Shown here piece after piece: positions 35,324 through 44,960 of a stretch of DNA of 64,000 nt. Within the stretch, counting starts at the first letter, position 1, and each line of letters starts with the position of its first letter. Under the pieces are notes generated by a model that worked only from the letters and a program-made list of their open reading frames with translations, ran no database searches and was not told the origin of the DNA. Both the position numbers and the translations under genes were made by a program. Source of the DNA: Flavobacterium solisilvae (GTDB lineage Bacteria; Bacteroidota; Bacteroidia; Flavobacteriales; Flavobacteriaceae); assembly GCF_012911605.1 (NCBI RefSeq), contig NZ_JAAMPT010000206.1, positions 124,001 to 188,000 on the forward strand. Direction: 5' to 3'.

Positions 35324-36607
35324 ATGAAAACAATTAATTTATTTTTTCTATTATTATTTTTCCAAATAATAAAAGCACAAACTGTTTCTACTTATGCGGG
35401 AACAGGTTTACAAGGTAGCACAGATGGAAATGCAACTTTAGCAAGTTTTACTTTTCCACAAGGAATTTGTATAGATGCGACTGGAAATATTTATGTTGCA
35501 GATACAACAAACAATATTATTAGAAAAATTACAGCAGATGGAATAGTAACTACTATCGCAGGAACAGCCGGAGTTACAGGTTGGTGGAATGGTCAAGGAA
35601 GTGCTGCTGCTTTTTATTTACCAATAGGTATTACTGTCGCTCCTAATGGCTACCTATATGTTGCAGATACGTTCAATAATAAGATAAGAAAAATTTCGCC
35701 TTCCGGAGAAGTAACTACTTTTTCAGGAGTGGGAAGCGGAAATATAGATGGTGATGCAAGTGTTGCAAGATTTAGTAGCCCTCAAGGAATTGTGTTAGAC
35801 AGTAATGGAAACTTATTTATTGCAGATTATGGCAATCATAAAATTCGTAAAGTTGAGTCAAATGGTTTTGTAACAACATTTGCAGGAACCGGATCATCAG
35901 GTTCAACAGATGGAAATGGAATTGCTGCAAGTTTTAATCGACCTGCCAGCATTACAATTGACGGTAATGACAACCTGTATGTTGTAGAGAGTTTTGGTCA
36001 AAAAATTAGAAAAATCACTCCAACAGCTGATGTTACTACTATTGCAGGTAACGGAACAATAGGAAATAATAATGGAATAGGAAGTTCTGCAAACTTTAAT
36101 TACCCAAGTGGTATTGCTATTGATAATTCTAACAATCTTTTTATAACCGATACTAACAATAATGTAATTAGAAAAATTGATACCAATGGAAACGTTTCAA
36201 CTTTTGCAGGAACTGGTTCACAGGGATTTAATAATGGTGCAATAGATGCTGCTACCTTTCGTTTTCCAAAAGGAATTACTATTGATCAAAATGGAAATCT
36301 TTATATTACCGACAATTACAATCACAGTATTCGTAAAATTACATCACAAAATTTATCAGCACCAGATATTGATAATCATACATTTATTATTTATCCCAAC
36401 CCATTTACTAGTAGTGTCAATATTAAAGTTAAGGATAATACTAAATCAACTTTACAAATTATAGACTTTAATGGTAGAATAATTGTTAAAGAACAACTCT
36501 GTGAACTTGATAACAAAATAGATACCAGCAATTTAATTCCCGGAATATATATTTTCAAAATTAATTCAAGTCAAAAAAATTCAATTTATAAAATGATTAA
36601 AATATAA
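35324..36607 (+). CDS. NHL-repeat beta-propeller protein with T9SS type A sorting domain
   Basis: 427 residues. The signal peptide ends IIKAQ. Six NHL-type repeats of about 55 residues follow, each with a core such as GNIYVADTTNNIIRKI or GNLFIADYGNHKIRK, predicting a six-bladed propeller. The last 75 residues (FIIYPNPFTSS onward, ending NSIYKMIKI) form a Por_Secre_tail type A sorting domain, so the protein should be exported by T9SS and attached to the surface. NHL propellers bind proteins, glycans or nucleic acids; the ligand is unknown. Third gene of the exported set. Confidence 0.92.
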   Translation: MKTINLFFLLLFFQIIKAQTVSTYAGTGLQGSTDGNATLASFTFPQGICIDATGNIYVADTTNNIIRKITADGIVTTIAGTAGVTGWWNGQGSAAAFYLPIGITVAPNGYLYVADTFNNKIRKISPSGEVTTFSGVGSGNIDGDASVARFSSPQGIVLDSNGNLFIADYGNHKIRKVESNGFVTTFAGTGSSGSTDGNGIAASFNRPASITIDGNDNLYVVESFGQKIRKITPTADVTTIAGNGTIGNNNGIGSSANFNYPSGIAIDNSNNLFITDTNNNVIRKIDTNGNVSTFAGTGSQGFNNGAIDAATFRFPKGITIDQNGNLYITDNYNHSIRKITSQNLSAPDIDNHTFIIYPNPFTSSVNIKVKDNTKSTLQIIDFNGRIIVKEQLCELDNKIDTSNLIPGIYIFKINSSQKNSIYKMIKI

Positions 36608-36625
36608 CATTAAATAATTTTAGTT

Positions 36626-37339
36626 ATGAAAAAACTTTTTACAATAATTATTGCTTTAACAATAATAATTTCTTGCAGTAACAGTGATACTAACGAAGAA
36701 AACTCAAACAATTCTCCTTTTACTATTTGGATGGGACAACAAACAGGATCTACGGGTAATTTTTCTAATTTACGTTGGATGATTGTTCTCCCTAACGGTA
36801 AATACTTTAATCAACTTCCTACGGAAGGATTTATAAACTTTTCTGAAAACCAAACAGGTGGAACGTGGGGAAATTTTACTATGAATGGCAACTCAGGAAC
36901 TTTTACCAATCAATACGAAACACTTAATGTAAATAGAATTAGCAATACCGAAATGGAAATTGTGGGCTATACAAATCATATCTACAAACTTTCTTCTGTG
37001 AATGGATTAATTCTTTCCGGCAAATACAATACTATTCCAAATTGGTCAACAATTCCCAACTATCCTTATGCTCCAAATGATTTTCAACCCATGATAGAAT
37101 TTTTTTCTGATGGTTCTTTTCTAGATTTTGGAGCTTTTGTAATTAATTTCACGATACCTTATCAATATCCTGATAGAGCTCCGGGGATTGGCACTTATGA
37201 AATCAATAATTTTACGCTTATTCTAAACTATGATGACGGAAGAATAATTACAAAAGCATTTAGTGGGATTTTTAATAATCCTGTAAACTCTTCAAGTGAA
37301 CTTGTACTAATAGGTGGAAATCCTTTTTACAACAACTAA
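36626..37339 (+). CDS. Hypothetical lipoprotein
   Basis: 237 residues. The lipobox TIIISC gives a mature Cys17 followed by an Asn/Ser-rich linker. The mature protein is Trp/Tyr/Asn rich and mostly beta, with no recognised domain and no cysteine after the anchor. It is 18 bases downstream of the NHL-repeat gene and closes the exported set. Its stop codon lies two bases from the stop of the convergent FAD dehydrogenase gene. Confidence 0.75.
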   Translation: MKKLFTIIIALTIIISCSNSDTNEENSNNSPFTIWMGQQTGSTGNFSNLRWMIVLPNGKYFNQLPTEGFINFSENQTGGTWGNFTMNGNSGTFTNQYETLNVNRISNTEMEIVGYTNHIYKLSSVNGLILSGKYNTIPNWSTIPNYPYAPNDFQPMIEFFSDGSFLDFGAFVINFTIPYQYPDRAPGIGTYEINNFTLILNYDDGRIITKAFSGIFNNPVNSSSELVLIGGNPFYNN

Positions 37340-37341
37340 AA

Positions 37342-38901
37342 TTACTGTAAAACCTCAGCAATTTTCAACGCACATTTTTCGCCATCAATGGCAGCTGAGA
37401 TAATTCCGCCGGCATAACCTGCGCCTTCGCCACACGGATACAATCCTTTTATTTGAAGATGTTCCAAAGTTTCGTTATCTCTCGGAATTCTAACAGGTGA
37501 TGAAGTTCTGCTTTCTGGTGCGTGCAATATGGCTTCGTTAGTTAAATAACCTTTCATCGTTTTTCCAAATTCTTTGAAACCTTCTCGCATGATTTGGGAT
37601 AAAAAACCAGGGAAAACTTGTCCCATTTCAACCGAAGTTGTTCCGGGAACATATGATGTTTTTGGAATATCTGCCGATACTTTATTTTGAGTAAAATCTA
37701 TCATTCGTTGTGCTGGAACTTTTTGAGTTTGACCTGCTAAATGCCACGCTTTTTGTTCGATGGCTTTTTGAAATTCCATTCCGGCTAAAGCTCCAAATTT
37801 GGCAAAGGGTTTAAAATCTTCCAATTTTAGTTCAACTACAATTCCAGAATTGGCTGTAGCTTGATCACGTTTTGATGGTGACCAACCATTGGTTACCACT
37901 TCGCCTGGACTTGTCGCACACGGTGCAATTACGCCACCTGGACACATACAAAACGAATACATACCTCGACCGTTGACTTGTTTTACAATGGAATATGGCG
38001 ATGGCGGTAAGAATTCTCCTCGGAAATCACACGAATACTGAATTCTATCAATTAATTCCTGCGGATGTTCTGCACGAACGCCTAATGCAAAAGGTTTTGC
38101 TTCGATAAATATTTTTTTTCTGTCTAATAGTTCAAAAATATCACGCGCTGAATGTCCTGTGGCAAGAATTACTTTATTGGCAGAAATGACATCACCATTT
38201 TGAATAACAACTCCTTGAACTTCATTGTTTTTTATAATAAAATCGGTGACGCGAGTGTCGAATAAAACTTGTCCGCCGCATTCGATAATTTTTCCTCGAA
38301 TGTCTTGGATAATTTGTGGCAATTTATTGGTTCCAATATGTGGATGTGCTTCAACCAAAATATCATCTGAAGCTCCGAAAGCAACTAATAATCGGAGAAT
38401 TCTATCTACATCACCACGTTTTTTGGAACGTGTGTATAGTTTTCCGTCAGAATAAGTTCCTGCTCCGCCTTCGCCGAAACAATAATTACTGTCTTCGTTG
38501 ACAATATGATCACGATTGATGGCTTTTAAATCGCGACGGCGACCGCGAACGTCTTTTCCTCTTTCAATTACAATTGGTTTTAAACCTAATTCGATTAATT
38601 GTAAAGCGGCAAAAAGTCCGGCTGGACCAGCGCCGACAACTATAACTTCTTGTTGATTGGAAACATTCGGATAATCGGGAAGTGCTATTTTTTGAGGAAT
38701 AAACTCTTCATCGATTAAATAAACAGAGACTTTAAGATTAATCTTTATGGCTTTTTGTCTCGCGTCGATGGAGCGTTTTAAAACTACTACTTTTTGAACC
38801 AACTTTGTTGAAACACGAACTGTTTTTGCCACATACTCATAGAGCAAACTTTCATTGGCTGCTATTTCGGGAGAAACTTGGAGTAATAGTTCTTGTGGCA
38901 T
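37342..38901 (-). CDS. NAD(P)/FAD-dependent dehydrogenase (COG2509-like)
   Basis: 519 residues, cytoplasmic. A small N-terminal domain (1-85) precedes the FAD-binding Rossmann motif GAGPAGLFAAL (about residue 93), an ERG turn, a GEGGAGTYSDGKL block and a C-terminal GEGAGYAGGI plus SAAIDG FAD-contact segment. It belongs to a widespread group of flavoproteins annotated as uncharacterised FAD-dependent dehydrogenases. The physiological substrate is not known. It is convergent with the exported-protein cluster. Confidence 0.9.
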   Translation of the reverse strand: MPQELLLQVSPEIAANESLLYEYVAKTVRVSTKLVQKVVVLKRSIDARQKAIKINLKVSVYLIDEEFIPQKIALPDYPNVSNQQEVIVVGAGPAGLFAALQLIELGLKPIVIERGKDVRGRRRDLKAINRDHIVNEDSNYCFGEGGAGTYSDGKLYTRSKKRGDVDRILRLLVAFGASDDILVEAHPHIGTNKLPQIIQDIRGKIIECGGQVLFDTRVTDFIIKNNEVQGVVIQNGDVISANKVILATGHSARDIFELLDRKKIFIEAKPFALGVRAEHPQELIDRIQYSCDFRGEFLPPSPYSIVKQVNGRGMYSFCMCPGGVIAPCATSPGEVVTNGWSPSKRDQATANSGIVVELKLEDFKPFAKFGALAGMEFQKAIEQKAWHLAGQTQKVPAQRMIDFTQNKVSADIPKTSYVPGTTSVEMGQVFPGFLSQIMREGFKEFGKTMKGYLTNEAILHAPESRTSSPVRIPRDNETLEHLQIKGLYPCGEGAGYAGGIISAAIDGEKCALKIAEVLQ

Positions 38902-38950
38902 TTAGATATTAGATTTATGATATTAGATATTAAATATTGAACCTCGACTT

Positions 38951-38970
38951 TACTTCGACTTCGCTCAGTA
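38951..38970. repeat. Dispersed small hairpin repeat, copy 3 (arms TACT/AGTA)
   Basis: A TACT arm, the core TCGACTTCGCTC (one base different from copies 1 and 2) and an AGTA arm. It lies in the 123-base gap between the FAD dehydrogenase and DUF2891 genes, next to a short run of GATATTAGAT-like direct repeats. Confidence 0.65.
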
Positions 38971-39024
38971 TAAACTAGTGTAACATTATATTATCGATGC
39001 AGATGCAAAAGTAATTATTTGTTT

Positions 39025-40077
39025 TTACTTTTTCTCCTCGAAAGCGCGCAAAGCGAAGGAAGCCAGCCAATGTTCGCCTTCATAGTTGCCATCGACCACG
39101 GACGGAAGCGAGAAGTTTAGATGGTAATCGGCTAGGTTTTTCAGGTGTTTGAACTCGTTTGGATATTGATTTAACAAATGATACATGTTCCAAGCGCGGC
39201 TGAAATTTAGTCCGTCGAGATGCACTAGATGTCCGTCGGTTCTATCGGAAACGCGGGCAACTTCCCATTTGTAGTCTTTTTTGAAAAGGTTTGGTGCAAA
39301 CTTTTTGAGCCAAGTTAAAAACTCATTTTTGGGCAAAATTCGTTGCATTAACGCCATTTCTTCCATACACGGCGACAGGAAATCGGTTCCACTTGGTTCC
39401 CAATTGAATGGACAGTTTTCGTCTTTTTGGAATAAACGAATAGCGTTTTCTTTGATGCTTTTTTGGAGTACTTCATTTTTAGAAAACACGGCATAATCCC
39501 AAGCATTTGTCAATCCGAAAGCGGTATTGGAATGCGTTCCAACGCGAACCGGATATAATAGTTTTGGCAAAAACTCAATGTATCGTTCGATGATGATATT
39601 GGAAAGTGGTTTTAGGTTTTGAGCGAGTTCTTTAGCAAAAGGTTCTTTGCTGGTTTCGAGTTCGAGTTGTAGTTTGAGTAACCAATTCCAGCCGTAAGTT
39701 CGTTCGAATGATTTTTCGTGTTTCTTATTGAGGTAATCTATTTCTACCTGAATGTTTTCTTTGGAAAGGTTGGTTTTCAGCTTTTGTATAATCTGTTCTT
39801 TGTTAGCCAAATTAGGATATCGCTTGAGCAAATAAACCAAACTCCAATGTCCGTGAACGGAAGAATGCCAGTCGAAACAGCCATAAAATGTTGGATGGAG
39901 TTTTTTGGGTGATTGAATTTCGGTGCTGTCAATAAGCATTTGTCCCAATTTGTTTGGATATTCTTGTTGAAGACATTTTAATGGCAAAGTAGCTAAATGA
40001 TTAGCTTGCTGCAAAGTTAATTCTTGAGCGAAATTTTTAAAAGAAATGAATAAAACAAATAGGTAGAAGTATTTCAT
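39025..40077 (-). CDS. DUF2891 family protein
   Basis: 350 residues. The signal peptide ends KNFAQ. The body is an all-alpha protein rich in Trp, His and aromatic residues, with conserved blocks HPTFYGCFDWHSSVHGHW, RVGTHSNTAFGL and FNWEPSGTDFLSPC. The repeated helices suggest an alpha/alpha barrel like those of some glycan-active enzymes, but this is inference only. No enzymatic activity is known to me for the family. It is transcribed divergently from a 79-residue protein, with overlapping promoter boxes. Confidence 0.88.
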   Translation of the reverse strand: MKYFYLFVLFISFKNFAQELTLQQANHLATLPLKCLQQEYPNKLGQMLIDSTEIQSPKKLHPTFYGCFDWHSSVHGHWSLVYLLKRYPNLANKEQIIQKLKTNLSKENIQVEIDYLNKKHEKSFERTYGWNWLLKLQLELETSKEPFAKELAQNLKPLSNIIIERYIEFLPKLLYPVRVGTHSNTAFGLTNAWDYAVFSKNEVLQKSIKENAIRLFQKDENCPFNWEPSGTDFLSPCMEEMALMQRILPKNEFLTWLKKFAPNLFKKDYKWEVARVSDRTDGHLVHLDGLNFSRAWNMYHLLNQYPNEFKHLKNLADYHLNFSLPSVVDGNYEGEHWLASFALRAFEEKK

Positions 40078-40091
40078 AGCTAAGCTTTTTT

Positions 40092-40099
40092 CAAATGTA
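40092..40099 (-). promoter_or_regulatory. Probable DUF2891 gene promoter -7 box
   Basis: The minus strand reads TACATTTG, matching TAnnTTTG, 15 bases before the ATG. It is 9 bases from the plus-strand box at 40109-40116, so the two divergent promoters must overlap. Confidence 0.5.
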
Positions 40100-40108
40100 A
40101 CAAAAAGT

Positions 40109-40116
40109 TACCTTTG
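40109..40116 (+). promoter_or_regulatory. Probable promoter -7 box of the 79-residue protein
   Basis: TACCTTTG matches TAnnTTTG, 20 bases before the ATG at 40137. The GTAAC/GTTAC inverted repeat lies between this box and the divergent one. Confidence 0.5.
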
Positions 40117-40136
40117 CTGAACTACATTTTTATTAT

Positions 40137-40376
40137 ATGTCACGACAAATAAAACTGATTTGGGATTTTAGAGGCGAAGTGGCTGCCAAGACTGCCGAAC
40201 ATCATGAAATTCATTTGAAAGAATATATTGCTATGGAAAAATTACCTGTAACAATAACTGGTTTTGAAATCAAAAACGAAATGCATGCGATTGCTTTTAT
40301 GGTTGTTACCGATGACAATATGATACAAGTTCGTGATGCTTTAAAGCCACACAGAGGTGAACTTTTTGTTCCTTAA
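40137..40376 (+). CDS. Small conserved cytoplasmic protein
   Basis: 79 residues with no signal peptide or membrane helix. The opening MSRQIKLIWDFRGEVAAKTA and the closing RDALKPHRGELFVP look like a compact alpha/beta fold. I recognise it only as a short conserved hypothetical of Bacteroidota. A promoter box lies at the expected distance and a weak hairpin follows, supporting a real single-gene unit. Confidence 0.75.
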   Translation: MSRQIKLIWDFRGEVAAKTAEHHEIHLKEYIAMEKLPVTITGFEIKNEMHAIAFMVVTDDNMIQVRDALKPHRGELFVP

Positions 40377-40400
40377 AATAAAAATTAAATATTTTCGTTT

Positions 40401-40437
40401 AACCCTTGAAAACAAAGGGTTTACAAAATTTTTTTAG
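40401..40437 (+). terminator. Possible terminator of the 79-residue protein gene
   Basis: AACCCTT (40401-40407) / AAGGGTT (40415-40421), with a T run (40429-40435) displaced by about seven bases from the stem. Confidence 0.45.
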
Positions 40438-40494
40438 CTTTTTAAATTCTGTAATTTTGAAAGAGTTGGTTACTTTATAATGCATATAATAATT

Positions 40495-40502
40495 TACATT
40501 TG
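40495..40502 (+). promoter_or_regulatory. Candidate promoter -7 box for the large T9SS protein
   Basis: TACATTTG matches TAnnTTTG, 26 bases before the ATG. A second match, TAATTTTG, is at 40452-40459. Neither has an ideal -33 TTG. Confidence 0.42.
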
Positions 40503-40528
40503 AGAATATTAATCAAACCCAACACCTT

Positions 40529-43500
40529 ATGATTTCAAATTACATTTTCAGGAATTTTTCGAAACAAAGTTATTTAATTGAAGTTATTCAAAGAACAAAG
40601 TGCTATCTCGTAATCGCATCTTTGTTTTTGGTAACCGAAATGCAGTCACAAACTACTTTTACTTCGGTACAATCAGGTAATTATTCCGATCCAACAACTT
40701 GGGGAACAACAACTGCGCCAACTTCTGACGATCATGTTGTCATTAGCTCAGGAAACACTGTAACTCTTGATGATATACTAACAGCACAAAATGTTACAAT
40801 TAGTGGAACTTTAAATTGTATTGAAGCTGCCTCTGAATTTACTGTAGAAGGAAATTTAACTGTAAATTCAGGTGGATTATTCAAAGGACACTTCTATTTT
40901 GAAACGTCTTGGGGTGGTTATGATAAAGGAATTCAACTTGCGGTTGCAGGTAATATTATAAACAATGGAAGAATAGATTTATCCATTGGAGCAACCTATA
41001 TTCCTGAAGGTGTTTTAAAACTTAATGGTTCAACGGTTCAAACCGTTAGCGGTTTAGGAACATTTGGTGGAACTTTATACTTAACGGATAATACTAATAC
41101 CGGTGCGGTTATTAACCAATTAGAAATTGACAACTCTAGTACAGCAACACCAAACGTTATTTGGAGTTTCAACAATATTAAAATCAAAGGTGTATTAACG
41201 CTTACTAATGCCCGAGTTGATTTAGGCACAAACAAAATGACCATTGGAAATTATAGTACGGCTACAACTAATTGTTCTGCAGGAAATGGTTTTCTTAATG
41301 GAACTATTGGAAAATGGTATGGCGTTTATGATACATATGCCCAGATTAATCCAGGTGTTGATTACTACAATACAAGTACGTTGTTTCCATTCATCAATAG
41401 CAATGGAGAAAACCGATCAGCCTTTATCACTAGACCAAACGATACTAACAATACTGCCACTGCTGGAGAACTATCCGTAACCTATTTTGATGGAACAGGA
41501 ATTACAACAGGTCTTGCCATAGCAGACGGAAGCTATACCGTAACCGATGTTTTTGAAGGTGCATGGTCAATCGCTAAAGACAATACTTATGCTTTTCCGC
41601 TAGAAAACCATACAATAGCTTTTGCTATCGAAAACGCCTATTTAATTAAAAATGGAAACTCAAGAATTTTTAAAGTTGATGAAACTACTGCTGGTAATCA
41701 TCAAACTGGAACCACAACACCATTTGCAGCAAGAACTGGATTATCTACTGCTGATTTAAACAATACTTTTCAGGTAGGATTTAACGCTTCTTTAGACTCG
41801 CCTATAACTTCGGTACAAACAGGAAACTGGAATGATGCAACCACTTGGAGTAATAACGCTATTCCATCATGTGCCGATACCGTTACTATTCTATCAGGAC
41901 ATACTATTACAGTTAACACAACAGGTTCAGTTGCTGGAGTGAATATTTCTTCTGGAGCAAGTTTACTTCATACATCTTCAACTTTAACCGTTGGTTGTAC
42001 AAATAACAACGCTACATTTTCTAACAAAGGAACTTATACTATTAGTGCTGGAACTTTAGCAGTAAACGGTAATGTAGTTCATTCAGCGGGAAGTACATTC
42101 AATCAGTCTGGTGGTGATATTATTGTAGATGGAAATAATAATGGTGATGCTGCTACAAGTATTGATCAAACTCATTTTAGAATTTCTACTTCTTCGTTAA
42201 ATTTAACTGGTGGAAAAATAACAATTGTTGATCCAGGAGTTGTAAACGCAAACTTAGTAACTAGTCATAACATTACAAGTATCGTTCCTTGTGTTGGATG
42301 GTTTTGTTGGTATCCAACGAACATCATATTAGATTCAGTAGAAAATATTTCTGTTGGACAAATTATCGTTGGAAGTGGAATTCCTGCTGGAACGACTGTT
42401 GTAAATGTAAATTCATTTGATAATTCTATCAATACAAATCCAAGTTTACCTGAAACTGGATTAACATTACCATTAAACGTATCTTTTTATAGCATTTCTG
42501 GTTCAGCAGTATCTTCATTTGTTTATAATGGAACTACCGATGTAGCAGCAAGCGGAAGCCACACACTACAAATTGGTGATGGTATTTCAACTCAAAAAAG
42601 TATTCTAACCACAACTGGTTTCAACTTAAACTTAAGAGCTGCAGAAGGTGTTTTATCTTTAAACAATTTTATAGTAAACGCACTTGATACTACCAATCGT
42701 TTTGTAACTTTAGATAGCAATAATGAAAACTCCAACCAAGTTGTATTACACATTCAAAATGATTTTACAATTACGCAAGGAAAAGTAAAAGGTTCTGGCG
42801 TTAACACCTATTATGGTGGAAATGTTGTAAACAATGGCGAATTAAACCTAAACAACACTACACATTTTGGAAACTATAGTGCAGGAAGTCTTGTTGCAAC
42901 TTCAAATCCTCAAACTATTTCTGGTACAGGAACTTTTAATGCGCAAGTAGAAACATCTCTAAACACACCTTCAAATACTGCTTCGGTTTCGCAACTTAGA
43001 GTTAATAATTCTAGTGCAGAAGGAGTTACTTTCATGGTTCCGTTTAACGTTGCTAGTAGTTTAACTATGGAAGATGGAATTATTCACACTTCATCTACAA
43101 GCAGATTAAAAATTGGTGTTCCGTCTATGCAATATACTGGTTCTATCATGGGTAACTTTGGTGACAACTGTTATATTGATGGTCCAATGTCTAAAGATAT
43201 TGGAGGAAGTCAAAACGCCGATAATATTACTAATGGTTCTGGTTTTGACACTCCTTTCTTCTTTCCTGTTGGAAAATCAAGCTACACACCTATTTGGGTT
43301 GGTGTAACAACTCCATCCGGAGGATTTGGAACACCTGGAACGAACTTAAACGTTGAAGCTTTTGAAACCAATCCTGGAACGGCTTCTGCAACTATTTCTA
43401 ACTTAAGTCAAAACAGATGGGAAGTTTCAAAAACAGCTGGAACTGCTACAAATTTCAACATCAGAGTAGCTGATCCAAACGCACTTGAAGGTGGAATTAT

Positions 43501-44932
43501 CGTTCAAGCAGCTTCAGCAACTGGAGTTTATAATACCGATTTTGGTATAACTGCTACATTTGAAACTGGAACACCAAACACACTACAATCGGATACTGAA
43601 CCAATCGATTTTGCAGATTTTAAAGGTTTCTTCTCTACGGCAAGACAAGCTGATTGTTCTGTTGTTACACCAGGAAATACAGTTGCTTCTGTGACAACAA
43701 CTTGTAACGGAAAATCTGTAACTTTAAGCTTACAAAATGTTGTTATTGGTGAAGGAATTACATACCAATGGCAAAGCTCATTAAATGGTACAGATTTTAC
43801 TGATATTGATGGTGAAACTGCAACAACTACAAGTGTTATGCCATTAGAAAACACACATTATCGTTGTAATGTAACCTGTTCTTTCAGCTCGTCAACGGTT
43901 GCTTCAACTCCAATTTTAATTGAGTTAAACAACACAATAACAGCTACTGTTCCTGCAACAATTTGTTTACTAAATACTGATACGGCAACTTTAGAAGCAA
44001 CGGCTTCATCTGGTGATGTTAAATGGTATTCGGCACAAGTCAACGGAACTACTTTAGGAACTGGAAGTCCATTTACAACTCCAGCTTTAACAGAAACTAC
44101 AACTTTCTATGCTGGTACTGAAACTACATCAAACGGTACTGCTGGTATAGTATATGCTGGAAGTGGTTCTGGCGGAGGAAGTACAAACAGAGGATTGGCA
44201 TTTAATTTGAATAATTCTATTATTTTAAATTCTGTTAAAGTTCATCCTGTACAAACTCCTGGTAATGCTGCAGCACCAATTACAATTAAAATATTCCAAA
44301 ATGGAGTACAAGTTCCTGGAACTAGTGAAGTAGTTTTCACACCTGCTACTTTTTCAAGTTGGGGTTCACCAACGGTTACAGACCAAACCATTGTAACACT
44401 TAACTACCAATTGGCTGCAGGAGACAACTATACTCTTTTAGTTACTGATGGTATAACATATAGCAATGCATTAGCAACTTCAAGTTTATTTCCAAATCCA
44501 TATCCAATTACAACTGGTGCAGTGTCAATATTAGGTGGTTATCAAGATGATGCTATCGACACTTACTATTATAACTATTTCTATGATTGGAATATTACTG
44601 AAGTATGTTCATCGGCTAGAGTTGCTGTAGTTGCTACTGTAGAAACAACAGATTGTGATTTATCAAATCCTTCAATTTCTGATAATTTAACTAAAGTAAT
44701 TGCTTATCCAAATCCTTACGCTAATGGTTTCAATTTGGATATTGCTTCAAACAATTCTTCTGATATTAGTGTAAAAGTATATGATATGCTTGGAAGACTG
44801 ATTGAAAACAAAGAAGTGAATTTTGATAATTTAAAAACAACAACTTTTGGTAATGGTTACCCAACTGGAGTTTACAATGTAATTGTTACTCAAGAAAACC
44901 ATTCAAAAACACTACGAGTTGTTAAACAATAA
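40529..44932 (+). CDS. Large T9SS type A sorting domain surface protein
   Basis: 1467 residues. A long N-region and hydrophobic core end at about MQSQ (residue 40). Two related modules begin TSVQSGNYSDPTTWG (near 46) and TSVQTGNWNDATTWS (near 428), the G8-like/beta-helix type with repeated NxTVNSGG strands. Ig-like modules follow near 1060-1140 (YQWQSS core) and 1145-1210 (VKWYSA core). A beta-sandwich segment with a DYNYFYDWN-like region comes before the type A sorting domain (YPNPYANGF to LRVVKQ, last about 80 residues). It is probably an extracellular adhesin or matrix protein, and the DNA is Thr/Asn/Ser-codon rich. A strong terminator follows. Confidence 0.9.
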   Translation: MISNYIFRNFSKQSYLIEVIQRTKCYLVIASLFLVTEMQSQTTFTSVQSGNYSDPTTWGTTTAPTSDDHVVISSGNTVTLDDILTAQNVTISGTLNCIEAASEFTVEGNLTVNSGGLFKGHFYFETSWGGYDKGIQLAVAGNIINNGRIDLSIGATYIPEGVLKLNGSTVQTVSGLGTFGGTLYLTDNTNTGAVINQLEIDNSSTATPNVIWSFNNIKIKGVLTLTNARVDLGTNKMTIGNYSTATTNCSAGNGFLNGTIGKWYGVYDTYAQINPGVDYYNTSTLFPFINSNGENRSAFITRPNDTNNTATAGELSVTYFDGTGITTGLAIADGSYTVTDVFEGAWSIAKDNTYAFPLENHTIAFAIENAYLIKNGNSRIFKVDETTAGNHQTGTTTPFAARTGLSTADLNNTFQVGFNASLDSPITSVQTGNWNDATTWSNNAIPSCADTVTILSGHTITVNTTGSVAGVNISSGASLLHTSSTLTVGCTNNNATFSNKGTYTISAGTLAVNGNVVHSAGSTFNQSGGDIIVDGNNNGDAATSIDQTHFRISTSSLNLTGGKITIVDPGVVNANLVTSHNITSIVPCVGWFCWYPTNIILDSVENISVGQIIVGSGIPAGTTVVNVNSFDNSINTNPSLPETGLTLPLNVSFYSISGSAVSSFVYNGTTDVAASGSHTLQIGDGISTQKSILTTTGFNLNLRAAEGVLSLNNFIVNALDTTNRFVTLDSNNENSNQVVLHIQNDFTITQGKVKGSGVNTYYGGNVVNNGELNLNNTTHFGNYSAGSLVATSNPQTISGTGTFNAQVETSLNTPSNTASVSQLRVNNSSAEGVTFMVPFNVASSLTMEDGIIHTSSTSRLKIGVPSMQYTGSIMGNFGDNCYIDGPMSKDIGGSQNADNITNGSGFDTPFFFPVGKSSYTPIWVGVTTPSGGFGTPGTNLNVEAFETNPGTASATISNLSQNRWEVSKTAGTATNFNIRVADPNALEGGIIVQAASATGVYNTDFGITATFETGTPNTLQSDTEPIDFADFKGFFSTARQADCSVVTPGNTVASVTTTCNGKSVTLSLQNVVIGEGITYQWQSSLNGTDFTDIDGETATTTSVMPLENTHYRCNVTCSFSSSTVASTPILIELNNTITATVPATICLLNTDTATLEATASSGDVKWYSAQVNGTTLGTGSPFTTPALTETTTFYAGTETTSNGTAGIVYAGSGSGGGSTNRGLAFNLNNSIILNSVKVHPVQTPGNAAAPITIKIFQNGVQVPGTSEVVFTPATFSSWGSPTVTDQTIVTLNYQLAAGDNYTLLVTDGITYSNALATSSLFPNPYPITTGAVSILGGYQDDAIDTYYYNYFYDWNITEVCSSARVAVVATVETTDCDLSNPSISDNLTKVIAYPNPYANGFNLDIASNNSSDISVKVYDMLGRLIENKEVNFDNLKTTTFGNGYPTGVYNVIVTQENHSKTLRVVKQ

Positions 44933-44960
44933 AACTAACCATAACCACAACTATGAACCA

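Noticed and set aside
35324..36607. The regular NHL repeats as a CRISPR or DNA tandem array.
   Set aside because: The repeats are divergent at DNA level and in frame, encoding propeller blades; there are no spacers or cas genes.
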